Both the position numbers and the translations under genes were made by a program. The notes under the pieces are model-generated. The model saw nothing but the letters and a program-made list of their open reading frames with translations. It made no database searches and was not told where the DNA came from. A stretch of 53,917 nucleotides of DNA, from assembly GCA_018240025.1 (NCBI GenBank), contig JAFEGM010000008.1, positions 1-53,917 on the forward strand, given 5' to 3'. Below are positions 36,126 to 45,310 of this stretch, one piece after another (position 1 is the stretch's first letter; every line of letters begins with the position of its first letter). Origin of the DNA: Verrucomicrobiota bacterium. GTDB lineage: Bacteria; Verrucomicrobiota; Verrucomicrobiia; Chthoniobacterales; SZAS-18.

Positions 36126-36854
36126 AAACCGCGTGGCCAGGTAGTGCGGCAGCATTTTCCGCCACCACGGCCAGTCGTGGTCGACGTCGCCGCCCCAGAT
36201 GTCGACCTCGCAGGGGATGCCCTTGGCGGCGAGGACGTTGCCGATGTCGCGCGAGGCCGACGGCTTCTCGTAGGCCCCGGCGCCGGTCACGAAGTGGATG
36301 TGGCGCTTGGCCCGCAGGGCGTTGAGCTGGCCCTCGTCGTGCAGGTTCTGCAGGTAGTCGATGGGCGAATTGAAGTAGACGTCCTCGTCCCAGTAGCCGT
36401 CGGTGTAGTCCTTCAGATCGTAGCACCCGCTCATGGCGAGGCAGCCGTCGAAGAGGTCGGGCCGGCGGAAGAGCGTGTTGGCGGAATGCAGCGCGCCGAA
36501 CGAGGCACCGGTGGTGATGATCGGCACCCGGCTCTGGCAATGGTTGAAAATGAAGGGGGCCACCTCCTCGCTGACGTAGCCATTGAACTGCTGGTGGCGG
36601 ATGGCCTTGTGCCGCGGGTGCATGCGGTTGTTGAGCCAGCTCTCGGAATTGATGCTGTTGATGCTGAAGACCTTCACCTTCCCGGAGTCGATGAACGGGG
36701 CGATCGAGTCGATGAGGTGGAAGCGCTCGTATTCCAGGTAGTCCGCCGCGGCGGTCGGGAACATGAGGAGGGCAAAGCCGTAGTGGCCGTAGACCGCGAT
36801 TTCCATGTCCTTGTGGAGTCGGGGGCTGAACCAGCGGTGGATTTCGCGATGCAT
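36123..36854 (-). CDS. Esterase D-type alpha/beta hydrolase
   Basis: 243-residue serine hydrolase resembling the bacterial esterase family (PF00756-like). The nucleophile elbow is GASFGALHSA, with the G-x-S-x-G serine in about the middle of the protein. Late in the sequence, GGDVDHDWPWWRKMLPHYL carries the probable catalytic histidine and acidic partners. ATG 36854 (MHREIHRWFSPRL) was chosen as the family-like start; the frame extends 26 codons further upstream. No signal peptide. It stands upstream of pbpC on the same strand; the substrate is unknown. Confidence 0.85.
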   Translation of the reverse strand: MHREIHRWFSPRLHKDMEIAVYGHYGFALLMFPTAAADYLEYERFHLIDSIAPFIDSGKVKVFSINSINSESWLNNRMHPRHKAIRHQQFNGYVSEEVAPFIFNHCQSRVPIITTGASFGALHSANTLFRRPDLFDGCLAMSGCYDLKDYTDGYWDEDVYFNSPIDYLQNLHDEGQLNALRAKRHIHFVTGAGAYEKPSASRDIGNVLAAKGIPCEVDIWGGDVDHDWPWWRKMLPHYLATRF

Positions 36855-37385
36855 GGGCGGGAGGGGAGGAGTGGGGCTTGGGTGAACCGGATTCCAAAGC
36901 GGGACGGCGCGCTTGCCAAGTCCGGAGTGCATCGGCCCGGCCTCCTTTGGGCCGACGAGGTCGCTCGGACCAGCGAACTCTCCCGATCCCCTGAGGCCAA
37001 AGTCAGCATTTTCCTGAGGGGCACTCTGTGGCAGCGCCGACCACCTGGCACGACATATGCTCTGTAAGTCGCGGTTTTGGTTACGCGTTTTTAATGGATT
37101 CTCCTTGCTCCGGAGAAGCCTGACCCGCTACAACCGCCCGGTTCGAACGGCGGGGTGCCTCCTCCCATGCGGAGGTTGACACCGGACCCTCCCCCGTCCG
37201 AGCGGAAGCCCGAATCCTCAATCGGGGTCGATCCGTCGTTTCCTACCTGCATGCCCGTCCGCCGCGTCCCCCCAAGTCTCTAGACGCCCGCCGCCGGTTC
37301 TGCCCCTTCGCTCTTCGGAACGACTGTGGCTAGGCGCGGCGGTCCCACTCCCTTCTCTCTTCTCGAAATCGTTCCCAACCGCTCC
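36855..37385. other. Gene-free spacer with a long leader for the beta-helix gene
   Basis: 531 bp between the divergent esterase and beta-helix genes. It holds a sigma54-like promoter (37046-37061), then about 310 nt of leader. A GC hairpin in the leader has CCGCC and GGCGG arms around a GTTCGAAC loop (near 37135-37155). I see no coding sequence and no known riboswitch core; a structured leader remains possible. Confidence 0.6.
37046..37061 (+). promoter_or_regulatory. Sigma54-like promoter of the beta-helix gene
   Basis: TGGCACGACATATGCT fits the sigma54 (RpoN) consensus: GG at -24 and GC at -12 separated by exactly 10 bp, with TGGCACG perfect and ATGCT in place of TTGCW. The start codon is 325 bp downstream, which implies a long leader. 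An RpoN-dependent activator would be required; none is encoded nearby. Confidence 0.55.
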
Positions 37386-40300
37386 ATGAAAAAGCTACTC
37401 CTTACTCTGGCAGGCTTCGCCCTGCTGACGGCCGGCGCCTCCGCGCAGGTCGATGTCACCTCCAGCGGCGGCACCTCGCCGGTCAGCTACACCACCCTCA
37501 AGGGGGCCTTCGACGCCATCAATGCCGGCACCCACACGGGCACGATCTCCATCGGGATTTCCGCCGACACGGCCGAGGCCGCCCAGGCCGGCGCGGCGAG
37601 TGTCGTCCTGAATGCCAGCGGCTCCGGCGCGGCCAGCTACACCGCCATCACCGTTTCGCCCACCGGCGGCGCGGCCCGCACGATCACCGGTGCGGCCACG
37701 GCCGGGTTCGCACTCATCGACCTGAACGGCGCGGACAACGTCACCTTCGATGGCCTGAACACGGGCGGCAACAGCCTGACCATCGCCAACACCACCGTGT
37801 CGGCCACCTCGGGGACCTCCACCTTCCGCTTCGTCAACGGAGCCACCGGCAACACGATCACGAACTGCAATGTGCAGGGCTCGGGCACGATGAGCGTGGC
37901 CACCAACGGCGCGACCATCTTCTTCTCGACCGACGGCGCGACGACCGCCGGCAACGACAACAACACGATTTCGAACTGCAACATCGGGCCGGCCGGCACC
38001 AACCTCCCCACCAAGGCGATTCTCGGCAACGGGTCGACCACCACGGCGGCCATCGGCAACAGCGGCATCGTCATCAACAACAACAACATCTTCGACTACT
38101 TCGGTGCGGCGGTGACGAGTTCCGGCATCGCGACGAACGGCGGGTGCAATGGGTGGTCGATCACGAACAACCGATTCTACCAGACCGCCGCGCGCGCCTG
38201 GACCACCGGTTCCGTCCATCGTGCGATCGACATCGGCAACTCGACCGCCACCTCGGGCGCCCAGAGTTTCACCATCACCGGAAACATCATCGGGTACGCG
38301 AGCAACACGCAGACGGGCACCTACGCCCTGAGCGGCGGAGGCACCGGCGGCAAGTTTCAGGGCATCGTCTTCAACGGCCCCTCCGGCGGCACCCTCACCA
38401 CGATTGCCAACAACACCGTCGCCTCGGTCAGTGTGACCGGAGCTGCTTTCGCGGGGACGTCCACGAGCGCACCTCTGCTTGGCATCCTGATCGCCAACGG
38501 CAATGCGCTCGTCAATGCGAACACGATCGGCAGTCAGTCGACCACGGGCTCCCTGGTGCTCAATTCGACGACCACCGCGGCGACCGATTTGATCGGCATC
38601 TATAACTTCAGTGTCGACAACTGCACCGTCAGCAACAATCTGATCGGTGGCATGTCGCTGACGACGGCCGCGACCGCCACGGGTTCGATCATCTACGGTA
38701 TCCGCATCAATACCGGCACCTCCCTCACGGCCGCCGTGACGGGCAACACCATCGGCGGCCCGGTGGCGGACTCCATTCGCAACAACTCGACGTCCACCAC
38801 GGCCCAGATCATCGGCACCAACTCGCCGAATGCGGCGGGCACCTTCAGCGGCAACACGATTCAAAATCTTTCCGCGTCAGGCGGTACCGGCACCAGCACG
38901 ACCGCTTCGGTGATCGGCATCTTGACTACCTCGACGACCACCAACCAGACGATCTCGCAGAACACCATCCGCAATCTGAGCAACAGCGGCACGGGTGCGC
39001 ATATCGTCACGGGCATCCAGTTCACAGGCTCGACCGCCAACGTGGTCGCCCGCAACCTGATCTACGGACTGACCAGTGCGACGAGCAACGCCAGCGCCGA
39101 AATCAACGGCATCCGCGTGGCTGGCGGCACGACGATCTACCGCAACAACATGATCGCGCTCGGCGCGGGCGTGGCCAACGCCCTCGGGTCGGCTGCCTCC
39201 AACTCGGGCACCAGCGGCATCAACGGCTTCAACGGCGCACTCGGCACGGACAGCTTCTTCCATAACAGCATCTACATTGGCGGCACTGCCACGGCCGGTT
39301 CGGGCACTTCGTACGCGTTCAACGGGAGCCAGACCACCAACACCCGCAGCTTCCGCAACAACATCTTCGTCAATGCCCGCACCAACAGCGGCGCGACGGG
39401 CAAGCACTACGCGGTCAAGATCAACGGCACGACGGCCAATCCGACGGGCCTGACCATCAACAACAACGTGTACCTCGCCAGCGGCACGGGCGGCGTGTTC
39501 GGGTTCTTCAACTCGGCCGATGTCGCCAACCTCACGGCCTGGAAAGCAGCGGTCGGCCAGGATGCGAGCAGCTTCGAGCTCGACCCGCAGTACATCGATC
39601 CGGCGGGCGCCACGCCCGATCTGCACATCAGCGCCACGAACCCGACCATCGTCGAGAGCAATGGCACCGACGTGGGGGTGACCGATGACTTCGACGGCCA
39701 GACCCGCAGCGGACTGACGCCGGTCGACATCGGCGCCGACGCCGGCAATTTCGTCAGCTCCGGCGACCTCGTGCCTCCGGTCATCGCCTTCACCGCGCTG
39801 GGTAATACCAGCACCACGGCCGCCCGCACGCTCACGGCCACCGTTACCGACCTTGGTTCCGGGGTGCCGACGGCCGGGGCCGGTCTCCCCGTGCTCTACT
39901 GGCGCATCAATGCCGGAGCCTACACCGCGGCCACGGCCACGTTCGTCAGCGGCAACACCTACTCCTTCACCTTCGGAGCCGGAGTCGTGACGGGTGATGT
40001 GGTCAGCTACTACATTGCGGCGCAGGACGGTGCCACCACGCCCAACGTGGCCGTCAGCCCGGCCGGCGGCGCCTCGGGCCTGACCGCCAACCCGCCGGCC
40101 GCGGCCACGCCGCCGACCACGCCGGCGAGCTACACGGTCGTGCCCGGCTACGCGGGCACCTACACCGTCGGCACGGGCGGCACCTTCGCCTCGCTCACGC
40201 TGGCGGGCGGCGCGTTCGCGACGCTCAACGCCGGTGCGCAGACCGGGGACATCACGCTGGAGATCATCAGCGACCTTACCGGGGAGGATGGGACCAACGC

Positions 40301-43300
40301 CCTCAACGAACTCGGGCAGGACGGCGGACCCTTCAACGTCACGATCAAGCCCACCGGGGCGGCTCGCTCGGTGACGGGCAGCAGCGCAGGCGCGCTCATC
40401 CGCATCAGCGGTGCGGATCGCGTCACGATCGACGGCTCGCTCACGGGCGCGACGGCGGCCGACGTGGTCGGCGGCGACGACTCGATCCGGCAGCTGACCT
40501 TCACGAATACGAATGTCGGCACCGGCGCGGCCGTCATGGCGGTGCAGATCGGCGCCAACAACGCGGGCGCCAACAACTTCACCGTCAAGAACGTGAAGCT
40601 GGTGGGCCAGGATCCGACCACGTCCCTGATTGGCCTCGCCATCGGCGGTAACACGGTCGGCGGTGTCGGCACCAACGCGAATGCGCGGGTGGAAAACATC
40701 AGCGTGCGTCGCTCCATCTTTGGCATCTACGTCGCCGGAGCCAGCTCAGCCTCGCCGGACACCGGCGCGGTCATCACGAAGAACAGCGTGACCGGCGCCG
40801 GCGCGGACCGAGTCCGTCGGATCGCCATTCTCTGCTTCAATCATGACGGCCTGCTGGTTTCGCTGAATGACGTCGCCAACCTCCAGACCAACGAGAGCGC
40901 GGACGCGGTCGGTATCGCCATCGGTAACCAAGCTCTGGATCAGACGATCGTGACCTCGGGCGGCATCCGGAACTCCACCATCACCCGCAATCGCATCGAC
41001 ATGGTCGAGAGCCTCTCGGCCACGGGATTCTCGGCCGCGGGCATCACCATCTCCGGCGACACGGGCGGGGCGAACGTGATCTCCAACAACGCCATCTCCC
41101 GGATCAGCGCGCCTGCAACCGCGCCCGATCTCGTGGCCGGCATCTTCGTGGTGGGCGCGACCGGGTCCGACACCCGGCTGTTCTACAACTCGGTCTTCCT
41201 CTCGGGCGACCGCGGCACCGTCGCCACCCAGAGCCCCGGTTTTGCCGTCGCCATCACAGGCACGAACCCGACGGTGCAGCTGCGGAACAACATCTTTGCC
41301 ACGACCCAGATCGCCTCGGGCGGTGGCGTCGATGCCAAGACCTACGCCATCGGCATGGTTTCGACGACCTTCACGAACCTGTCTGCCAATTACAACGCCT
41401 ACTACTCGGCCGGTGCCAACGCGGGCTTCTTCCGCAGCGGCTCTCTGGTCGGAGCAACCGGCACTGACTACGCCACCCTCGCGGCCTGGCGGACGGCCAC
41501 CGGGGGCGACGCCAACTCGGTCTTCGGCGATCCGTTGTTCAATTCGGTCAGCAACCTGATCCCGCAGGCGGGCTCGCCGGCGCTGGGAGCCGGCACGCCG
41601 ATCGCGGGCATCACGGTCGACCTGATCAATACCCCGCGCAGCGCGACCAATCCGACGATCGGCGCCTACGAAGGGTCGATCGACATCGCCGGCCCGACCA
41701 TCGTCTACACGCCGCTGCTGAACACCATCAGCACCGCGAATCGCACACTGTCCTCGACCATCACCGATCCGGCCGGCGTTCCGACCAGCGGGACCGGGCT
41801 GCCGGTGCTCTACTTCCGCAAGAACGCGGGCACCTATGTGGCCAGTCAGTCCGTCTCGACCGGCGGCAGCGGGTATGACTTCACCTTCGACTACACGCTG
41901 GTGGGCGGCGTGACGGCTGGCGACGTCATCTCCTACTTCGTGGCGGCGCAGGACGGGCTGGGCAACGGCTCGGCCAATCCGTCTGCCGGCGCCACCGGCT
42001 TCACCGCCAGCCCGCCGGCCTTCGCCACGCCGCCGGCCACGCCGAACAGCTACCGCATCTCGGCGCTGGTGGCCGGCAGCTACAACGTCGGCACGGGTGA
42101 GACCTTCACCTCGCTGACCAATCCGGGCGGGTTCTTCGAATTCGTGAACACCAACGTGGTGGCCGGCAATGTGACGGCGAACATCACCAGCGACCTGACC
42201 GGCGAAACCGGTTCGGTCGCCCTCGGCCAGTGGGTCGAGACTGGGGCCGGCAACTATACGATGTTGATCCGTCCTTCCGGGGCGGCCCGGGCCATCACCA
42301 GTTCTGCCTCGGCGGGCGATGTCATCTCGCTCGATGGCGCCGACCGCGTGACCATCGACGGTTCGCTCAGCGGCGGCACCGATCGCAGCCTGTCCGTCAC
42401 CAACACCAATACCGCCTCGGGCACGTCCGTCATCTCGGTCCTCAGCCTTGGCGCGGGCGCCGGTGCCAACAACAACACGATCAAGAACTGCATCCTGTCC
42501 GCCGGCACGATCGGGTCCACCTCGGTGACCACCTTCGGCATCTTCGTGGGTGACACCACGGGTGCGGCCAACGGGGCGGACAACGACAACCTGACGATCC
42601 AGAACAATCAGATCCGTCGCGCCACCATCGGCATCCAGACCATCGGTGCGACCGGCGGGTTGAACGACAACACGGTCATCGCCGACAATCTCATCGGTGA
42701 CGCGACGGTGGCGAACTCGATCAACCGGATCGGCCTCAACATCGGTCAGTCCACCGGGGCGAGCGTCACCCGCAACACCATCCTGAACGTGGTCACGTCA
42801 GACTCGGCGATCACCGGCAGCAACAACGCCCGCGGTCTGATCCTCGGCACCGGCCTCGTGAATTCGTCGGTCACCGCCAACGTGATCACCGGCATTCGCT
42901 ACGCCAGCACCGGCGGCTACGGCGGCAAAGGCATCGACATCAATACGGGTTCCGCCACCAGCAACCTAACGCTGGCCAATAACATGGTCTCCGACATCGC
43001 CGGCGACGGCTGGAACTCCCTGGGCGCCGACTCGATCGTCGGCATCCGCATCCTCGGGGCGACCGGCGGCATCAACCTCTACGACAACTCGGTGAACCTC
43101 GCGGGCAGCTTCACCGGCAACACCAGTGGAACGCTCAGCGCGGCGTTCTTCGCCGACTCGACCGTCACGGCCCTCGATCTGCGGGGCAACATCTTCGCCA
43201 ACACGCTGAACAACACCACCGTGACGACCGACAAGGCCTACGCCGTCGCCACGGCCGCCACGACCAACGCGCTCTTCGCGACGATCAACTACAACGACTA

Positions 43301-44387
43301 CTACGTGGCCGGAGCTCCGGGCATCGTCGGTCTGTTGAATGCGGTCGATCGGGTGACGCTGACCGACTGGCGGACCGCCTCGGGCCAGGACGTGAATTCG
43401 ATCTCGGCCGATCCGCTCTTCGTTTCCGCGACCGACCTGCACCTGCAGGCCGCCTCGCCGGCGAGCAACGCGGGTGTGGTGATCGCGGGCGTGACGACCG
43501 ACCTCGACGGCAACCCGCGCAGCGCGCTGCGTCCGGAGATCGGTGCGGACGAACTGCCCCGCTCGGCCAACGCGGCCAACCTGACGATCAGCGCGGGCAC
43601 GCTCTCGCCGGTCTTCGACACCGCCACCTTCGCCTACACCAACACGGTGGCCAACTCGGTCACGGACGTGACGGTGACGACCACGGCGGCGGACACGAAC
43701 TCGACCATCGAAGTGCAGGTCAACGGCGGCGGCTACGCCACGGTGGCCTCGGGCGCGCCCAGCGCTGCCCTGCCGCTCAACATCGGCTCCAACTCGATCG
43801 ACGTGCGCCTCACGGCCGAGGGCGGGACGCCGCAGCTGAGCTACACCATCGCGGTGACGCGGCTCGCGGTCCTGACGGCTGGCGCGTTGAACTTCAACGT
43901 CGACCAGGGGTACTCCCGCACGATCACGCAGGCGGAAATCCTGGCCGTGGCGACCTTCAGCCCGGGCTTCTCGCCCAGCCTGACCAGCGCCGATGCCACC
44001 AGCGCCAACGGTGGCACCATCGGCCTCTCGGCCGGTGTCTCGGTGACCTACAACGTCCCGGCCCCGGCCTTCACCGGTGCCGATTCGTTCAACTACCTGC
44101 TGACTAACTCGCTCGGCCAGACGGCCATGGGTACCATCAACATCACCGTGGTGCCGCCGGCCTTCCCGCCGAAGCCGGCCACGGTCAGCAAGTCGGGCAC
44201 GAGCTTCACCGCCACCTTCGGCAATGCGGTCCCGGGTCTGCTCTACCGCGTGCAGTATTCGCCCAATCTCCTCACGCCCTTCACGGATGTGGGCACCGCC
44301 ACGGCGGACGGCACCGGCAACTTCACGCTCAGCGGCACCGTCCTGATCACCGATCAGAAGGGCTTCTTCCGCGCGATCACGCCATAA
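37386..44387 (+). CDS. Giant secreted right-handed beta-helix protein, three tandem modules
   Basis: 2333-residue exported protein. ATG 37386 opens the signal peptide MKKLLLTLAGFALLTAGASA. Most of the length is Asn/Thr/Gly/Ser-rich parallel beta-helix (repeated N-N-x-I and GNTI steps). Three modules recur, each starting with an NAG or NTN segment (nt about 37490, 40180, 42110), then a GADNVTFDG/GADRVTIDG rung, and closing with GADAG, GAYEGS or GADELP. Two modules are preceded by an Ig-like linker with LPVLY. The C-terminus has a cadherin-like sandwich (about nt 43560-43860), another Ig-like domain and a final domain with LYRVQYSPNL and GFFRA. It is probably a cell-surface or matrix protein; no PEP-CTERM or LPXTG-type tail was seen. 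Confidence 0.88.
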   Translation: MKKLLLTLAGFALLTAGASAQVDVTSSGGTSPVSYTTLKGAFDAINAGTHTGTISIGISADTAEAAQAGAASVVLNASGSGAASYTAITVSPTGGAARTITGAATAGFALIDLNGADNVTFDGLNTGGNSLTIANTTVSATSGTSTFRFVNGATGNTITNCNVQGSGTMSVATNGATIFFSTDGATTAGNDNNTISNCNIGPAGTNLPTKAILGNGSTTTAAIGNSGIVINNNNIFDYFGAAVTSSGIATNGGCNGWSITNNRFYQTAARAWTTGSVHRAIDIGNSTATSGAQSFTITGNIIGYASNTQTGTYALSGGGTGGKFQGIVFNGPSGGTLTTIANNTVASVSVTGAAFAGTSTSAPLLGILIANGNALVNANTIGSQSTTGSLVLNSTTTAATDLIGIYNFSVDNCTVSNNLIGGMSLTTAATATGSIIYGIRINTGTSLTAAVTGNTIGGPVADSIRNNSTSTTAQIIGTNSPNAAGTFSGNTIQNLSASGGTGTSTTASVIGILTTSTTTNQTISQNTIRNLSNSGTGAHIVTGIQFTGSTANVVARNLIYGLTSATSNASAEINGIRVAGGTTIYRNNMIALGAGVANALGSAASNSGTSGINGFNGALGTDSFFHNSIYIGGTATAGSGTSYAFNGSQTTNTRSFRNNIFVNARTNSGATGKHYAVKINGTTANPTGLTINNNVYLASGTGGVFGFFNSADVANLTAWKAAVGQDASSFELDPQYIDPAGATPDLHISATNPTIVESNGTDVGVTDDFDGQTRSGLTPVDIGADAGNFVSSGDLVPPVIAFTALGNTSTTAARTLTATVTDLGSGVPTAGAGLPVLYWRINAGAYTAATATFVSGNTYSFTFGAGVVTGDVVSYYIAAQDGATTPNVAVSPAGGASGLTANPPAAATPPTTPASYTVVPGYAGTYTVGTGGTFASLTLAGGAFATLNAGAQTGDITLEIISDLTGEDGTNALNELGQDGGPFNVTIKPTGAARSVTGSSAGALIRISGADRVTIDGSLTGATAADVVGGDDSIRQLTFTNTNVGTGAAVMAVQIGANNAGANNFTVKNVKLVGQDPTTSLIGLAIGGNTVGGVGTNANARVENISVRRSIFGIYVAGASSASPDTGAVITKNSVTGAGADRVRRIAILCFNHDGLLVSLNDVANLQTNESADAVGIAIGNQALDQTIVTSGGIRNSTITRNRIDMVESLSATGFSAAGITISGDTGGANVISNNAISRISAPATAPDLVAGIFVVGATGSDTRLFYNSVFLSGDRGTVATQSPGFAVAITGTNPTVQLRNNIFATTQIASGGGVDAKTYAIGMVSTTFTNLSANYNAYYSAGANAGFFRSGSLVGATGTDYATLAAWRTATGGDANSVFGDPLFNSVSNLIPQAGSPALGAGTPIAGITVDLINTPRSATNPTIGAYEGSIDIAGPTIVYTPLLNTISTANRTLSSTITDPAGVPTSGTGLPVLYFRKNAGTYVASQSVSTGGSGYDFTFDYTLVGGVTAGDVISYFVAAQDGLGNGSANPSAGATGFTASPPAFATPPATPNSYRISALVAGSYNVGTGETFTSLTNPGGFFEFVNTNVVAGNVTANITSDLTGETGSVALGQWVETGAGNYTMLIRPSGAARAITSSASAGDVISLDGADRVTIDGSLSGGTDRSLSVTNTNTASGTSVISVLSLGAGAGANNNTIKNCILSAGTIGSTSVTTFGIFVGDTTGAANGADNDNLTIQNNQIRRATIGIQTIGATGGLNDNTVIADNLIGDATVANSINRIGLNIGQSTGASVTRNTILNVVTSDSAITGSNNARGLILGTGLVNSSVTANVITGIRYASTGGYGGKGIDINTGSATSNLTLANNMVSDIAGDGWNSLGADSIVGIRILGATGGINLYDNSVNLAGSFTGNTSGTLSAAFFADSTVTALDLRGNIFANTLNNTTVTTDKAYAVATAATTNALFATINYNDYYVAGAPGIVGLLNAVDRVTLTDWRTASGQDVNSISADPLFVSATDLHLQAASPASNAGVVIAGVTTDLDGNPRSALRPEIGADELPRSANAANLTISAGTLSPVFDTATFAYTNTVANSVTDVTVTTTAADTNSTIEVQVNGGGYATVASGAPSAALPLNIGSNSIDVRLTAEGGTPQLSYTIAVTRLAVLTAGALNFNVDQGYSRTITQAEILAVATFSPGFSPSLTSADATSANGGTIGLSAGVSVTYNVPAPAFTGADSFNYLLTNSLGQTAMGTINITVVPPAFPPKPATVSKSGTSFTATFGNAVPGLLYRVQYSPNLLTPFTDVGTATADGTGNFTLSGTVLITDQKGFFRAITP

Positions 44388-44407
44388 GGCCCTCCTGACA
44401 GCTCCCA

Positions 44408-44441
44408 GGCCCGCCACTCGCAAGGGTGGCGGGCCTTTTTT
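44408..44441 (+). terminator. Rho-independent terminator of the beta-helix gene
   Basis: GGCCCGCCAC (44408-44417) pairs with GTGGCGGGCC (44426-44435) in a perfect 10-bp stem with an 8-nt loop, then six T. It is 20 bp after the stop codon. Confidence 0.95.
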
Positions 44442-44560
44442 GTCGCGCGGGAGCGCTTTTGGGGCCCGACGTCTATGACACGTCGTTTTGCGTCCGGCCC
44501 GGGCTCAGCGTCGAATGGGTGGATGCGCCGTCATTCCGACGGCTGGGAACCCAAAAAACT

Positions 44561-45103
44561 ATGACTCCTCGCAACCTCCTCGCCGCGGCCTTCGTGGCCG
44601 TCGCCACCTTCACCGCCTCCGCGGCTGACCCTGTCGTGGGCGGCGCGCCCATGTCGCCGACCAAGGACATCGTGGACAACGCCTCGGCCTCGAAGGACCA
44701 CACCACCCTGGTGGCCGCGGTCAAGGCCGCCGGCCTGGTCGACACGCTCAAGGGCAAAGGGCCGTTCACCGTCTTCGCGCCGACCAACGCTGCCTTCTCG
44801 GCCCTACCGGCCGGCACCGTCGATGGGCTGTTGAAGCCCGAGAAGAAGGCGGACCTGACCAAGGTCCTGACCTATCACGTGCTCGCCGGCAAGTTCGCCG
44901 CCGCGGACGTGGTCAAGGCCATCAAGGACGGCAACGGCACCGCCAGCTTCAACACCGTCGCGGGCGTGAAGCTCACCGCCAAGCTCGAGGGTGACAAGGT
45001 CAAGCTGACCGACAGCAAGGGCGGCACCGCCACCGTGACGATCGCCGATGTGAACCAGTCCAACGGCGTCATCCACGTGATCGACAAGGTCCTCCTGCCG
45101 TAA
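44561..45103 (+). CDS. Fasciclin-domain exported protein
   Basis: 180-residue protein. ATG 44561 opens a signal peptide ([21 protein letters not shown], cleavage about residue 21). The mature part is one fasciclin (FAS1) domain with the conserved H1 region [17 protein letters not shown] (about 67-83), the YH motif [11 protein letters not shown] and the H2-type end [16 protein letters not shown]1 domains mediate adhesion or matrix binding. It follows the giant beta-helix gene but is separated by a strong terminator, so it is a separate unit with its own terminator. Confidence 0.95.
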   Translation: MTPRNLLAAAFVAVATFTASAADPVVGGAPMSPTKDIVDNASASKDHTTLVAAVKAAGLVDTLKGKGPFTVFAPTNAAFSALPAGTVDGLLKPEKKADLTKVLTYHVLAGKFAAADVVKAIKDGNGTASFNTVAGVKLTAKLEGDKVKLTDSKGGTATVTIADVNQSNGVIHVIDKVLLP

Positions 45104-45140
45104 CACAGACCCTATCGCTCTCGGAGAGTCACTCAATCCC

Positions 45141-45175
45141 GGCCCCGCCCGCTTCGCGCCGGCGGGGCCTTTTTT
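45141..45175 (+). terminator. Rho-independent terminator of the fasciclin gene
   Basis: GGCCCCGCC (45141-45149) and GGCGGGGCC (45161-45169) form a perfect 9-bp stem with an 11-nt loop, followed by six T. It lies 37 bp after the stop codon. Confidence 0.93.
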
Positions 45176-45264
45176 CGTCGGTGGGCAAGCCCTCGACCGT
45201 ACCAAGGCCCCACCTTCCGCAAGTCCCTCAAGCAAGACTCGCCCACCGCGCCTCAAGGTCGCAC

Positions 45265-45310
45265 CCGCCTATCGCCTATCGCCTATCGCCTATCCCCTAT
45301 GCCGAGCCTA
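45265..45310 (-). repeat. Hairpin plus heptamer element after glgE
   Basis: On the plus strand: four perfect GCCTATC heptamers (45267-45294), CCCTATG, then GAGCCT-AAGCG-AGGCTC. The hairpin overlaps the glgE stop codon (45308-45310). Read in the glgE direction it is stop codon, hairpin, then TAGGCGA-type heptamers, the same order as the other three copies. Confidence 0.85.

Noticed and set aside
37062..37385. Riboswitch in the beta-helix leader
   Set aside because: No core of the c-di-GMP, glycine, cobalamin or other common riboswitches was recognised; only a generic GC hairpin is visible.
44180..44387. PEP-CTERM or LPXTG-type sorting signal on the beta-helix protein
   Set aside because: The end, GFFRAITP, has no PEP motif, hydrophobic helix or basic tail.
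44475..44492. Sigma54-like sequence upstream of the fasciclin gene
   Set aside because: TGACACG is followed by TTTTGC with one base too many between the -24 and -12 elements and lacks the GG pair.
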